64,000 nucleotides of DNA from the NCBI RefSeq assembly GCF_038039215.1, contig NZ_JBBPCL010000001.1:124001-188000 (forward strand), written 5' to 3'. The position numbers and the translations under genes are program-made. The notes under the pieces are model-generated. The model was not told the DNA's origin, did no database searches, and was given only the letters and a program-made list of their open reading frames with translations. Positions 42,943 through 52,086 of this stretch are shown here, in pieces (the first letter of the stretch is position 1; every line of letters begins with the position of its first letter). This stretch comes from Pseudonocardia sp. T1-2H. GTDB taxonomy: Bacteria > Actinomycetota > Actinomycetes > Mycobacteriales > Pseudonocardiaceae.

Positions 42943-43707
42943 ATGACCGCTGAACTGGTCGTGTCGCTGTCCGGGCTCACCGACGCGCCGGCGGGCGCGA
43001 TCGAGCGCGCCCGCGTGCTCGTCGAGGAGCTGGAGCGCCGGGGCGTGCCCGTCACCCATCTCGTCCGGCCCCGTGCGGAGAGCGGCTCGCTGAGCGGCGA
43101 CGACGCACTCGTCCGCTGGATCGCCGCGCGCCGGATCGCCGGGGACGCGCTGGCCCTGCACGGCTACGACCACGACCCGGACCCGACCCGGCAGGGCGCC
43201 CGGATCGGGCGCCGCGCGGAGTTCGCCATGCTCCCCCGGCACGAGGCGGGCCTGCGGCTCGTCGCCGCGCGCCGGGCCCTCACCATGGCCGGGCTGGGCA
43301 CGGACGTCTTCGTCCCGCCCCGCTGGCTGGCCTCCCCGGGCACCCTGGAGGCGGTGCGCGAGCAGGGCTTCGCGGTCTGTGCCGACGAGAACGGCGTGCA
43401 CCTCTTCGGCGAGCCCTCCGCGAGGCTGATCCGCTCCCGGGCACTCGGTTTCCGGCTCACCGGGGAGCGTCGCCCGGCCGCGGACGACCGGCGCCGCGCC
43501 GAGACGTGGCGGCGCCGCCTGCTGCAGGCCGAGGCCCGGCGCATCGCGCACCGTGGCGGGGTCGTCCGGATCGGCATGCGGGCCAAGGACCTGCGCAAGC
43601 CGGGCCGGGTACGGGCGCTGCTGGACTCGGTGGACGACGTCCTGGCCGCGGGCGCGGTCCCGACGACGTACGAGGGACTGGCCGCCGCGGCACGCCGGGC
43701 GGCGTGA
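42943..43707 (+). CDS. DUF2334/polysaccharide-deacetylase-like protein
   Basis: 254 aa from ATG 42943 (ATG 42919 possible). NodB-like barrel: VVSLSGLTD start, LALHGYDHDP near 76 (HGxxH metal site), FVPPRWLASPGTLEAV, and a late GVVRIGMRAKD. Such proteins deacetylate or bind N-acetylated glycans; the role here is not defined. It stands alone after the purBC terminator. Confidence 0.75.
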   Translation: MTAELVVSLSGLTDAPAGAIERARVLVEELERRGVPVTHLVRPRAESGSLSGDDALVRWIAARRIAGDALALHGYDHDPDPTRQGARIGRRAEFAMLPRHEAGLRLVAARRALTMAGLGTDVFVPPRWLASPGTLEAVREQGFAVCADENGVHLFGEPSARLIRSRALGFRLTGERRPAADDRRRAETWRRRLLQAEARRIAHRGGVVRIGMRAKDLRKPGRVRALLDSVDDVLAAGAVPTTYEGLAAAARRAA

Positions 43708-43792
43708 TGTGGATCCGACGCGAGACGGCGACTCGCGTCACCGGAAGTGCCGGCTCGCGGGGTGGCCGCGTGGACGGCCCGGCCCGGGAGGC

Positions 43793-44461
43793 TCAGAGGG
43801 CGCTCGCGGTCTCCCGCTCCAGCACTTTCACCGTCGTGCCCTTCGGCGCGAGGTTCGTGAACAGGCCGTAGTGCATCCCCGGGTCGGCCAGCACCGCCTC
43901 GTGGATCGGCACGGCGGTCCGGGGCGTCATCGCCCGCAGGTAGTCGACGGCCTCGGCCACCTTGAGCCACGGCGCACCGGTGGGCAGCAGCAGCGTCTCG
44001 ACGGGGTCGAGGCCCTCCGGGAGCGGGACGTACGCGTCGCCGGGGTGCAGCAGCGTGCCCGGGGCGTCGACGTCCCCGACGAGGTAGCCGTTGTTGGCGA
44101 TCATCGGGATGTCCGGGTGGATCACCGCGTGGTCCCCGTCGCCGATCACGTCGACGCGGGCGCCGGCGATCTCCAGCGAGTCCCCGGGTGCGACGACCTC
44201 GTGGTCCACGGCCTCCAGCTGCCCGGCGGTGCCGGGGTCCACGATCACCCGGGCGTCCGGATTCGCCCGCAGCAGGTCCGGCAGCCGGTCCGGCTCCAGG
44301 TGGTCGAAGTGCTGGTGGGTGATCAGGACGGCGTCCAGGCCGGTCAGCGACTCGAAGCCGGTGGAGAACGCGCCCGGGTCGATCAGCAGGCGCGCGGTCC
44401 CGGTGTCGATCAGGACGCAGGCGTGGCCGAAGTGGGTGAGCTGCACCCGTCCACTCTGCAC
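43793..44461 (-). CDS. MBL-fold metallohydrolase
   Basis: 222 aa from GTG 44461 (GTG 44446 also fits). Metallo-beta-lactamase fold: HFGHACVLIDTGTARLLIDPG near 10, THQHFDHLEPDRL (HxHxDH), GDGDHAVIH and TAVPIHEAVLADP near the end. It matches the UlaG-like/L-ascorbate lactonase-type group by length and by TFxGHA-type start. Substrate unknown. It is on the opposite strand between the deacetylase and purS. Confidence 0.88.
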   Translation of the reverse strand: MQSGRVQLTHFGHACVLIDTGTARLLIDPGAFSTGFESLTGLDAVLITHQHFDHLEPDRLPDLLRANPDARVIVDPGTAGQLEAVDHEVVAPGDSLEIAGARVDVIGDGDHAVIHPDIPMIANNGYLVGDVDAPGTLLHPGDAYVPLPEGLDPVETLLLPTGAPWLKVAEAVDYLRAMTPRTAVPIHEAVLADPGMHYGLFTNLAPKGTTVKVLERETASAL

Positions 44462-44667
44462 CGGTTCTGAGGCGGTGGCGAGCGGGCTCGCCTCCTCCTC
44501 TCCGGTGAGTCCGGCGCGGCGTTCGGACCCAGCCCGGCGTCGTCGTGGCCCCGGCGCAGCGCCGCCCCGGCGATCGCCCGCGAGCAGAAGACCGTCCCAC
44601 CGAGCAGCGGTAACCGCATGTCAGCAGGCTCACCCGGCCACCCACCGAGAGCACTGCGCGTTCACCG

Positions 44668-44673
44668 TAGGCT
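44668..44673 (+). promoter_or_regulatory. -10 element of purS (leaderless)
   Basis: TAGGCT ends 7 nt before GTG 44681. The same hexamer at the same distance precedes purL. The region 44462-44667 has no other gene-like content. Confidence 0.6.
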
Positions 44674-44680
44674 TGACACC

Positions 44681-44914
44681 GTGGCGAGAGTCGTGGTGGA
44701 CGTGATGCCGAAGCCGGAGATCCTGGACGTCCAGGGCCAGGCGGTCTCCCGGGCGCTGACCCGCATCGGGGTCGCCGGGGTGGCCGACGTGCGGCAGGGC
44801 AAGCACTTCGAGCTCGAGGTCGACGACTCGGTCGACGACGAGACCCTGCACCGCATCGCCGGTGACCTGCTGGCGAACCCGGTGATCGAGGACTGGAAGG
44901 TGACGAGGGTATGA
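44681..44914 (+). CDS. purS: Phosphoribosylformylglycinamidine synthase subunit PurS
   Basis: 77 aa from GTG 44681. Full-length Pur[36 protein letters not shown], ending [12 protein letters not shown]. It is the small scaffold subunit that, with PurQ and PurL, converts FGAR to FGAM. The stop overlaps the purQ ATG as ATGA (44911-44914). Confidence 0.96.
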   Translation: MARVVVDVMPKPEILDVQGQAVSRALTRIGVAGVADVRQGKHFELEVDDSVDDETLHRIAGDLLANPVIEDWKVTRV

Positions 44915-45597
44915 GCGCCGCGCGGATCGGGGTCATCACCTTCCCCGGCACCCTGGACGACGTCGACGCCGCCCGCGCGGTCCGCCGCGCCGGCGCCGAG
45001 CCCGTCGCGCTCTGGCATTCCGACCGGGACCTGCAGGGTGTGGACGCCGTCGTCGTCCCGGGCGGGTTCTCCTACGGGGACTACCTGCGCGCCGGGGCGA
45101 TCGCCAGCCTCGCGCCGATCATGACCGAGGTCGTGTCCGGCGCCGCCGGGGGCCTGCCCGTGCTCGGCATCTGCAACGGCTTCCAGATCCTCTGCGAGGC
45201 AGGCCTGCTGCCGGGCGCCCTCGCCCGCAACGCGGGGCTGCACTTCGTGTGTCGGGACCAGCGGCTGCGCGTCGAGAACGCCGGCACCGCCTGGACCTCG
45301 GCGTTCACCGATGGCGAGGAGATCGTCGTCCCGGTCAAGAACGCCGAGGGCCGCTACGTCGCGGACGGGGAGACGCTCACCCGGCTCGAGGACGAGGGCC
45401 GGGTCGCGTTCAGGTACGTCGGCGGGAACCCGAACGGCGCGATGGCGGACATCGCCGGCATCTCTTCGGAGAACGGCCGGGTCGTCGGGCTCATGCCCCA
45501 CCCGGAGCACGCCATCGACACCCTCACCGGGCCGTCGGAGCAGGGGCTGGGCCTGTTCACCTCACTGCTCAGGACACTGACGGGTGCCGCGGTCTAG
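44911..45597 (+). CDS. purQ: Phosphoribosylformylglycinamidine synthase subunit PurQ
   Basis: 228 aa. Class-I glutamine amidotransferase: [12 protein letters not shown] oxyanion region near 53, nucleophile Cys in GICNGFQ near 88, and the His-x-Glu pair GLMPHPEHA near 200. It supplies ammonia to PurL. It is followed by the signalling genes rather than purL. Confidence 0.97.
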   Translation: MSAARIGVITFPGTLDDVDAARAVRRAGAEPVALWHSDRDLQGVDAVVVPGGFSYGDYLRAGAIASLAPIMTEVVSGAAGGLPVLGICNGFQILCEAGLLPGALARNAGLHFVCRDQRLRVENAGTAWTSAFTDGEEIVVPVKNAEGRYVADGETLTRLEDEGRVAFRYVGGNPNGAMADIAGISSENGRVVGLMPHPEHAIDTLTGPSEQGLGLFTSLLRTLTGAAV

Positions 45598-45676
45598 TCT
45601 GCGCATCCGTCCCTCCGAGGTGCCGGTGGCGCGGCCCGCCGCGGCGGCCCCGATCGCTCCCCACGAGAGGTTGTCC

Positions 45677-46873
45677 GTGTCCCGACCCCTCCCCGGCGAA
45701 CCCGGCCACCGGGTCCTGCTCGTCGAGGACGACCCGGGGGACGTGTTCCTGGTCCGGGAGCTGCTCGCCGAGGTCGACCCGAGCGTGCGGGTGACGGTCG
45801 CGGACTCCGTCCGTGCGGTCGTCGAGGGAGACCTGCTCGCCGAGACGGACTGCGTGCTGCTGGACCTCAACCTGCCCGGCACCAGCGGCCTCGACGGGCT
45901 GCGGCAGATCCTGCGGACGGCCCCCGGCATGGCGGTCTGCGTCCTCACCGGTCTGGACGACGAGCACCTCGGTATCGAGTCCGTCGGGGTCGGCGCGCAG
46001 GACTACCTGGTCAAGAACAAGGCGGACGGCGCGGTGCTGATCCGCGCGATCCGCTACGCCGTCGAGCGCCGCCGGGCCGAGGCCGGCCTGGTGCGCCTGC
46101 GCGAGGAGCAGCTCGCGGCCGCGGAGTCCGTCCGCCTCGAACGCGGCCTGCTGCCGTCGCCGCTGCTCGACGGCAGCAGCGTGGGCGCCCGGGCCTTCTA
46201 CCGCTCCGGCCGCACCCGCTCCGTGCTCGGCGGGGACTTCTACGACGCGGTGCGCGGTCCGTCGGGCACCGTCCACGCCATCGTCGGGGACGTCTCGGGC
46301 CACGGGCCGGACGAGGCCGCCCTCGGCGCCCTGCTGCGCGTCTCCTGGCGTGCGCTGGTGCTGGCCGGGGTGGCCGAGCCGCAGCTGCTGCCCAAGCTGC
46401 AGGAGGTGTTCGTCAGCGAGCGGCACGACCGCACCCTGTTCACCACGGTCACCACGCTGGCGATCGAGCAGACCGAGGGCGGGCAGGCGCAGGCGCTGAT
46501 CCGGGTGGCCGGACATCCGCCGCCGATCTCGCTGCGGCCGGGCGCGGTGCCGCTGCCGGTGTCGGTCGGGGTGCCGCTCGGGGTCGTGGCGGGCAGCGCG
46601 TGGGAGCCGAAGACCGTCGAGCTCGCGGAGGGCTGGGCGCTGCTCGTCTACACCGACGGGCTGATCGAGGGCCGTGGCACCGAGCCGGGCCAGCTGCTGT
46701 GGCAGGAGGGCCTGGTCGAGTTGCTGGAACAGGAACGGGACGTGCCGCTCGGGGACCTGCCGAGCCGGCTCGTCGAGCGCGCCCAGACGATCAACGGCGG
46801 GCCCCTGTCCGACGACGTCGCGATCCTGCTGCTCTCGGACGCGCGGACGCCGCGCGGCGTGGGGGTCGGGTGA
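45677..46873 (+). CDS. Receiver-PP2C (SpoIIE) phosphatase
   Basis: 398 aa from GTG 45677, with GAGAGG 6 nt upstream; the frame extends back to 45584 inside purQ. The N-terminal receiver domain has acidic pair EDD near 17, phospho-Asp D63 in [10 protein letters not shown] near 91 and Lys near 118. After a linker comes a PPM phosphatase domain: [30 protein letters not shown] and SDDVAILLL, the four metal-binding blocks intact. RsbU-like regulators dephosphorylate STAS proteins; no Ser-type STAS protein is nearby. Its stop overlaps the kinase GTG (GTGA). Confidence 0.92.
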   Translation: MSRPLPGEPGHRVLLVEDDPGDVFLVRELLAEVDPSVRVTVADSVRAVVEGDLLAETDCVLLDLNLPGTSGLDGLRQILRTAPGMAVCVLTGLDDEHLGIESVGVGAQDYLVKNKADGAVLIRAIRYAVERRRAEAGLVRLREEQLAAAESVRLERGLLPSPLLDGSSVGARAFYRSGRTRSVLGGDFYDAVRGPSGTVHAIVGDVSGHGPDEAALGALLRVSWRALVLAGVAEPQLLPKLQEVFVSERHDRTLFTTVTTLAIEQTEGGQAQALIRVAGHPPPISLRPGAVPLPVSVGVPLGVVAGSAWEPKTVELAEGWALLVYTDGLIEGRGTEPGQLLWQEGLVELLEQERDVPLGDLPSRLVERAQTINGGPLSDDVAILLLSDARTPRGVGVG

Positions 46874-48543
46874 GCGTGCCCGTGCCCGAACGCACCCGTC
46901 GGCCGCTGCGGCGCCAGCACCGCGTGGAGGAGGACGCCGCGGCGGCGAAGCACTGGCCGATCCGCCGCTGGTTCGCCCTCGGCGCGGGCACGGTCGTGGT
47001 GATCATGGTGCTCGCCGTCGTGTTCGGGACGATCGCCGTGCTGCGCATCAACGACGCCCGGGACCGGCTCTACGACCAGGTTGCCCCGGCGCTCACCGCC
47101 GGTCAGGACGTCAACTCGGCGCTGCTGGACCAGGAGACCGGCGTCCGGGGTTTCGCGATCGTGCCCACCCCGGACTTCCTGACGCCCTACGCGAACGGGG
47201 TGGAGGCGCAGAACCGGGCGTTCGCGCAGCTCTACGCCCTGCTGGGGCCGCAGGCCTCGCCGGCGTTCGGCTCGGCCGACGGGACCGTCCGTGCGGACGT
47301 GGACGAGCTGAGCCGGGCCACACAGGCGTGGCGGGAGCAGTACGCCGAGCCCTCGATCGCCGCCGTGCGGGCCGGTGGCGCCCCCGTGGATCCGCAGCGC
47401 GGCCGGGAGCTGTTCGAAGACGTCCGCACCGCGAGCAGCGGCCTCGTCACGGATCTCGTGCAGGTGCGGGCCGAGGCCCGTGGCCAGCTGGACCGCGCCA
47501 TCCGGTTCCTCTCGGTCGTCGGCGTCGTGATCGCGGTGATCGCGGTGGGGTTCCTGGTCGTCGCGTCCCTCGCCGTGCGCGGGGCCGTCCTGCGGCCCAT
47601 CTCGCGGCTCGCCGCGCAGACCCGCGCCGTGGTGGCCGGGAACGTCGGCGTGCAGGTGGTGCAGGCCGTCGGGCCGCGGGAGATCGTCGAGCTCGGACAG
47701 GACGTCGAGGCGATGCGCGCGCACATCCAGCGCGAGGTCGACGAGCTGCAGGACGCCAACCGCCGGCTCGACGAGCAGACCACCGAGCTCGAGCGGTCCA
47801 ACCGCGATCTCGAGCAGTTCGCCTACGTCGCGAGCCACGACCTGCAGGAGCCGCTACGCAAGGTCTCGAGCTTCTGCCAGCTGCTGCAGCGCCGCTACGG
47901 CGGCCAGCTCGACGAGCGCGCGGACCAGTACATCGGCTTCGCCGTCGACGGCGCGCAGCGGATGCAGACCCTGATCAACGACCTGCTGACGTTCTCCCGG
48001 GTCGGGCGCACGACCGCGGGCTTCGTCGCGGTGCCGCTCACCAGGGCGGCGCAGGCCGCCGCCGGTCAGCTCGGGGCGGCGCGCGAGGACGTCGACGGCG
48101 AGGTGATCGTCCCGGACGACCTGCCGACCGTGCACGGCGACCCGGGACTGCTGCAGCAGCTGCTGTTCAACCTGATCGGCAACGCGCTGAAGTTCCACCG
48201 CGAGGGCGTCCCGCCCGTCGTCCGGGTCGAGGGGGGCCTCAACGACGCCGGGGACTGGGAGATCGCCGTGCGGGACAACGGCATCGGCATCGAGCCGGAG
48301 TTCGCGGACAAGATCTTCGTGATCTTCCAGCGGCTGCACGGCCGGGACGTGTATGCCGGTACCGGCATCGGCCTGGCGCTCGCGAAGAAGATCGCCGAGT
48401 TCCACGGCGGCCGGATCTGGGTGGACACCGACCCCCGGCCGGAGCCGGGCACGGTCGTGCGGTTCACACTGCCCGTTGCGGCCCAGACACCCGCGGGGCG
48501 TGCCGCGCCCGCACCCTCGGCAGAGAAGGAACCGGCTCAGTGA
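46870..48543 (+). CDS. CHASE3-HAMP histidine kinase
   Basis: 557 aa. One helix (about 33-55), CHASE3 sensor domain (about 60-200; [13 protein letters not shown]), second helix near 215-238, HAMP, coiled coil ([18 protein letters not shown]), HisKA with His323 in [12 protein letters not shown], and HATPase with [20 protein letters not shown] and [11 protein letters not shown]. The catalytic parts are complete. The Rcp1-like kinase/receiver pairing with the next gene is typical. Translationally coupled to both neighbours by 4-bp overlaps. Confidence 0.95.
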   Translation: MSVPVPERTRRPLRRQHRVEEDAAAAKHWPIRRWFALGAGTVVVIMVLAVVFGTIAVLRINDARDRLYDQVAPALTAGQDVNSALLDQETGVRGFAIVPTPDFLTPYANGVEAQNRAFAQLYALLGPQASPAFGSADGTVRADVDELSRATQAWREQYAEPSIAAVRAGGAPVDPQRGRELFEDVRTASSGLVTDLVQVRAEARGQLDRAIRFLSVVGVVIAVIAVGFLVVASLAVRGAVLRPISRLAAQTRAVVAGNVGVQVVQAVGPREIVELGQDVEAMRAHIQREVDELQDANRRLDEQTTELERSNRDLEQFAYVASHDLQEPLRKVSSFCQLLQRRYGGQLDERADQYIGFAVDGAQRMQTLINDLLTFSRVGRTTAGFVAVPLTRAAQAAAGQLGAAREDVDGEVIVPDDLPTVHGDPGLLQQLLFNLIGNALKFHREGVPPVVRVEGGLNDAGDWEIAVRDNGIGIEPEFADKIFVIFQRLHGRDVYAGTGIGLALAKKIAEFHGGRIWVDTDPRPEPGTVVRFTLPVAAQTPAGRAAPAPSAEKEPAQ

Positions 48544-48977
48544 CCGACGACCCCCGGATCATCAACGTGCTGCTCGTCGAGGACGACCCGGGCGACGTGC
48601 TCATGACGCGCGAGGCGTTCGAGGAGTACCTGCACAACCGGCTCGACGTCGTCACCGACGGCTCCGAGGCGCTGGCCTACCTGCGCAACGAGGGCCAGTA
48701 CGCGGACGCCCCGCGCCCGGACCTGATCCTGCTCGACCTCAACCTGCCCCGCCGGGACGGCCGCGAGGTCCTCGCCGAGGTCAAGGGCGACCCCGGCCTG
48801 CAGCACATCCCGGTCATCGTGCTCACCACCTCGCAGGCCGAGGAGGACGTGCTGAAGAGCTACCAGCTGCACGCGAACGCCTACGTCACCAAGCCGGTGG
48901 ACTTCGAGGGCTTCATCGAGGCGATCAAGCACATCGACCACTTCTTCGTGAGCGTCGTCAAGCTGCCGAACTCCTGA
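48540..48977 (+). CDS. Single-domain response regulator (Rcp1-like)
   Basis: 145 aa from GTG 48540. [18 protein letters not shown], phospho-acceptor D66 in [22 protein letters not shown] and [15 protein letters not shown]. It has no output domain and matches Rcp1-type regulators that relay phosphate from phytochrome/CHASE3 kinases. It is the probable target of the kinase encoded 5' to it. Confidence 0.95.
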   Translation: MTDDPRIINVLLVEDDPGDVLMTREAFEEYLHNRLDVVTDGSEALAYLRNEGQYADAPRPDLILLDLNLPRRDGREVLAEVKGDPGLQHIPVIVLTTSQAEEDVLKSYQLHANAYVTKPVDFEGFIEAIKHIDHFFVSVVKLPNS

Positions 48978-49306
48978 GCGGGTGACGGTCACGACATCGC
49001 GGGCGGGAGCCGGGCCGGTCGTCGTCGCGGCGGACGGGCATGTTCTGGTCGGGGAGGCGCTCGCCGACGGCGTGCTCCGCGTCGGCCCCGCAGGCGGACG
49101 CCCGCCGGAGCACCCCTCGCGACCAGCAGGAACATCCCGGCCGGTGCCCACTGCGGGAGGCCCTCTCCGGCCCTCGGTCCCGAGGATGTGCCGAGGGGCG
49201 GCAGGCGCTCGTGAACACCGCGCCGCCCGATCGGAGCGGTGGCGGTCGATCCCGGTGACGCAGGTGGCGGCCGGAGCACTCCCGCGCGACGTTTAGGCTG
49301 GTTGTC
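48978..49306. other. Region between the signalling unit and purL
   Basis: About 330 bp. A frame at 48982-49296 begins GPVVVAADGHVLVGEALADG, faintly like the first strand and helix of a receiver domain, then degenerates into Pro/Arg-rich sequence. It is probably not a gene, perhaps a decayed one. It contains the purL -10 element at 49294-49299. Confidence 0.4.
49294..49299 (+). promoter_or_regulatory. -10 element of purL (leaderless)
   Basis: TAGGCT ends 7 nt before GTG 49307, the same element and distance as for purS. Confidence 0.6.
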
Positions 49307-51604
49307 GTGACTGAGCTCGCCGCACCGATCGTCACCGACACCGTGGCCCACGCGGCCGCCACCCCGGACCACCCCCAGCCCTACCGGGAACTGGGTCTGA
49401 AGGACGACGAGTACGCCCGCATCCGGGAGATCCTGGGCCGCCGGCCGACGGACGCCGAGCTGGCGATGTACTCGGTGATGTGGAGCGAGCACTGCTCCTA
49501 CAAGTCCTCCAAGGTGCACCTCGGGTACTTCGGGGAGACCACCACGGCGGAGATGAAGGAGAAGATGCTCGCGGGCATCGGCGAGAACGCCGGCGTCGTC
49601 GAGATCGGGGACGGCTGGGCCGTCACCTTCAAGGTCGAGTCGCACAACCACCCGTCCTACGTCGAGCCCTACCAGGGCGCCGCGACGGGCGTCGGCGGCA
49701 TCGTCCGGGACATCATGGCCATGGGGGCCCGCCCGATCGCCGTCGCGGACCCGCTGCGCTTCGGCCCCGCGGACGCGCCGGACACCGCGCGCGTGCTGCC
49801 GGGCGTGGTCGCGGGCGTCGGCGGCTACGGAAACTGCCTGGGCCTGCCGAACGTGGGCGGCGAGGTCGTCTTCGACGCCTCCTATGCCGGGAACCCGCTG
49901 GTCAACGCCATGTGCGTCGGCGCGATGCGCACCGAGGACCTGCACCTGGCGTTCGCCTCCGGCACCGGGAACAAGATCATCCTGTTCGGGGCCCGGACCG
50001 GCCTGGACGGCATCGGCGGCGTCTCCGTCCTGGCCAGCGACACCTTCGCGGGCGAGGAGGGCGGCGGCGGGCACAAGAAGCTGCCGTCGGTGCAGGTCGG
50101 GGACCCGTTCACCGAGAAGGTGCTCATCGAGTGCTGCCTCGAGCTGTTCCACGCGGGCCTGGTGGTCGGCATCCAGGACCTCGGCGGCGCCGGGCTGTCC
50201 TGCGCCACGAGCGAGCTGGCCAGCGCGGGTTCCGGCGGCATGCACGTGAACCTGGACGCCGTCCCGCTGCGCGCCACCGGCATGACGCCCGCCGAGATCC
50301 TGTCCAGCGAGTCGCAGGAGCGCATGTGCGCGGTCGTGCGGCCCGAGGACGTGGACGCGTTCATGGCCGTCTGCGCCAAGTGGGACACCATCGCCACCGT
50401 GATCGGCGAGGTCACGGACGGCGACCACCTCGTCATCGACTTCCACGGCCAGACGGTGGTCGACGTCCCGCCGCGCACCGTCGCGCACGACGGCCCGGTC
50501 TACCACCGCCCGGTGCAGCGCGGTGAGGGGCAGGACGCGCTGGTGGCGAACACCGCGGACTCCCTGCCGCGCCCGGCGTCGCCGTCGGAGCTGCGGGCGG
50601 AGATCCTGCGGATGGCCGCCTCGCCGAACCTGTGCAGCCGCGCGTGGGTCACCGACCAGTACGACCGCTACGTCCGCGGCAACACCGCCTCGGCCCAGCC
50701 GGCGGACGCCGGCGTCGTCCGGATCGACGAGGAGTCCGGCCGCGGCATCGCCGTCGCCACGGACTGCAACGCCCGCTTCACCGCGCTGGACCCGTACACC
50801 GGCGCGCAGCTGGCGCTGGCCGAGGCCTACCGGAACGTCGCGACCTCGGGAGCGGTGCCCACGGCCGTCACGAACTGCCTGAACTTCGGCTCGCCGGAGG
50901 ACCCGCACGTGATGTGGCAGTTCAGCCAGGCCGTCCGCGGCCTCGCCGACGGCTGCGCCCAGCTCGGCATCCCCGTCACCGGCGGGAACGTCAGCTTCTA
51001 CAACCAGACCGGCACCCAGGCGATCCTGCCCACCCCGGTGATCGGCATCCTCGGCGTCCTGGACGACGTCGCGACGCGCGTCCCGTCCGGTTTCCGGAAC
51101 ACCGGCGACGTCGTCGTGCTGCTCGGCCGGACCCTTGCCGAGCTCGACGGCAGCGAGTGGGCCCACGTCGCGCACGGCCACCTCGGCGGGCGCCCGCCGG
51201 CGGTGGACCTGGAGCACGAGCGCCGGCTCGCCGCGCTGCTCGCCGCGGCCGCCACGGACCGCCTGCTCACCGGCAGCCACGACCTCTCCGAGGGCGGCCT
51301 CGCGCAGGCGCTGGTGGAGGCCTCGCTCGTCGGCGGCCGGGGCGCGGAGGTGTCGCTGCCCACGCCGGGTGTCGTGGACCCGTTCGTCACGCTCTTCGCC
51401 GAGTCCGCCGGACGGGTGCTGGTCACCGTCGCGCCGGAGCAGGCGGAGGAGCTGCTGGCCCGAGCCGCCGCGGCGAACCTGCCGGCCCAGCGGCTCGGCA
51501 CCGTCGGGGGAGACGTCCTGGCGATCGAGGGCGTCCCGGCCCTCCCGCTCGACGAGCTGCGCACGGCCTGGGAGGGAACCCTGCCCGCGCTCTTCGGCGC
51601 GTGA
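49307..51604 (+). CDS. purL: Phosphoribosylformylglycinamidine synthase subunit PurL
   Basis: 765 aa from GTG 49307. Small-type PurL of the PurS/Q/L complex: [15 protein letters not shown] near 64, [20 protein letters not shown] near 110, GRTRPIAV-like [13 protein letters not shown], and the second ATP-binding half with [15 protein letters not shown] and GNVSFYNQT. It catalyses ATP- and glutamine-dependent FGAM formation. The stop overlaps the SCP-like gene (GTGA, 51601). Confidence 0.97.
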   Translation: MTELAAPIVTDTVAHAAATPDHPQPYRELGLKDDEYARIREILGRRPTDAELAMYSVMWSEHCSYKSSKVHLGYFGETTTAEMKEKMLAGIGENAGVVEIGDGWAVTFKVESHNHPSYVEPYQGAATGVGGIVRDIMAMGARPIAVADPLRFGPADAPDTARVLPGVVAGVGGYGNCLGLPNVGGEVVFDASYAGNPLVNAMCVGAMRTEDLHLAFASGTGNKIILFGARTGLDGIGGVSVLASDTFAGEEGGGGHKKLPSVQVGDPFTEKVLIECCLELFHAGLVVGIQDLGGAGLSCATSELASAGSGGMHVNLDAVPLRATGMTPAEILSSESQERMCAVVRPEDVDAFMAVCAKWDTIATVIGEVTDGDHLVIDFHGQTVVDVPPRTVAHDGPVYHRPVQRGEGQDALVANTADSLPRPASPSELRAEILRMAASPNLCSRAWVTDQYDRYVRGNTASAQPADAGVVRIDEESGRGIAVATDCNARFTALDPYTGAQLALAEAYRNVATSGAVPTAVTNCLNFGSPEDPHVMWQFSQAVRGLADGCAQLGIPVTGGNVSFYNQTGTQAILPTPVIGILGVLDDVATRVPSGFRNTGDVVVLLGRTLAELDGSEWAHVAHGHLGGRPPAVDLEHERRLAALLAAAATDRLLTGSHDLSEGGLAQALVEASLVGGRGAEVSLPTPGVVDPFVTLFAESAGRVLVTVAPEQAEELLARAAAANLPAQRLGTVGGDVLAIEGVPALPLDELRTAWEGTLPALFGA

Positions 51605-51945
51605 GCTCCGAGCGGGACCTGCTCGACGCCTGGCTCGCCGGCGCCGGGCCGCAGCCGGACCGCGGGACGGTGAAGGCGGCCGTCAAGGAGTCGCTGCAGG
51701 AGCTGGCCGCCCGCGCGCCGGGGCACAGCGTCGAGGTGCGGATTCCCCCGTTCGGTGCAGTGCAGTGCATCGAGGGTCCGCGGCACACCCGCGGCACGCC
51801 GCCGAACGTCCTGGAGACCACCCCGCAGACCTGGCTCGCTCTCGTCGTCGGGGCGCTGACCTGGGACGACGCCCGCGCGGCCGGCAAGCTGAGCGTGTCC
51901 GGATCGCGGGCCGGAGAGGTCGCCGCGCTGCTGCCCCTCGGCTGA
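51601..51945 (+). CDS. Sterol-carrier-domain protein (SCP_3-like; Rv0804-like)
   Basis: 114 aa from GTG 51601. [54 protein letters not shown] and [14 protein letters not shown] resemble the small SCP-2-like family found after purL in actinobacteria. Lipid/sterol or peptide binding is inferred from the family; no enzymatic motif. Coupled to purL by a 4-bp overlap. Confidence 0.82.
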   Translation: MSSERDLLDAWLAGAGPQPDRGTVKAAVKESLQELAARAPGHSVEVRIPPFGAVQCIEGPRHTRGTPPNVLETTPQTWLALVVGALTWDDARAAGKLSVSGSRAGEVAALLPLG

Positions 51946-52086
51946 CCGGCAGCGCGCCGGGTGATGGTCTTCGTCACCGATCGGATGATTGCGTTCCCCT
52001 GGTGGTGGCCAAACGCGGTCGGGGGGTCGAAAATTGCGCCGATCGTGCCCAGCAACGACCGATCGGGCGAGGGCGGAGGTGTCGTC

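Noticed and set aside
51964..52086. ATG start 123 nt upstream for the GGDEF-EAL protein
   Set aside because: No ribosome binding site, and the extra N-terminus is uncharacteristic; GTG 52087 with GGAGG is preferred.
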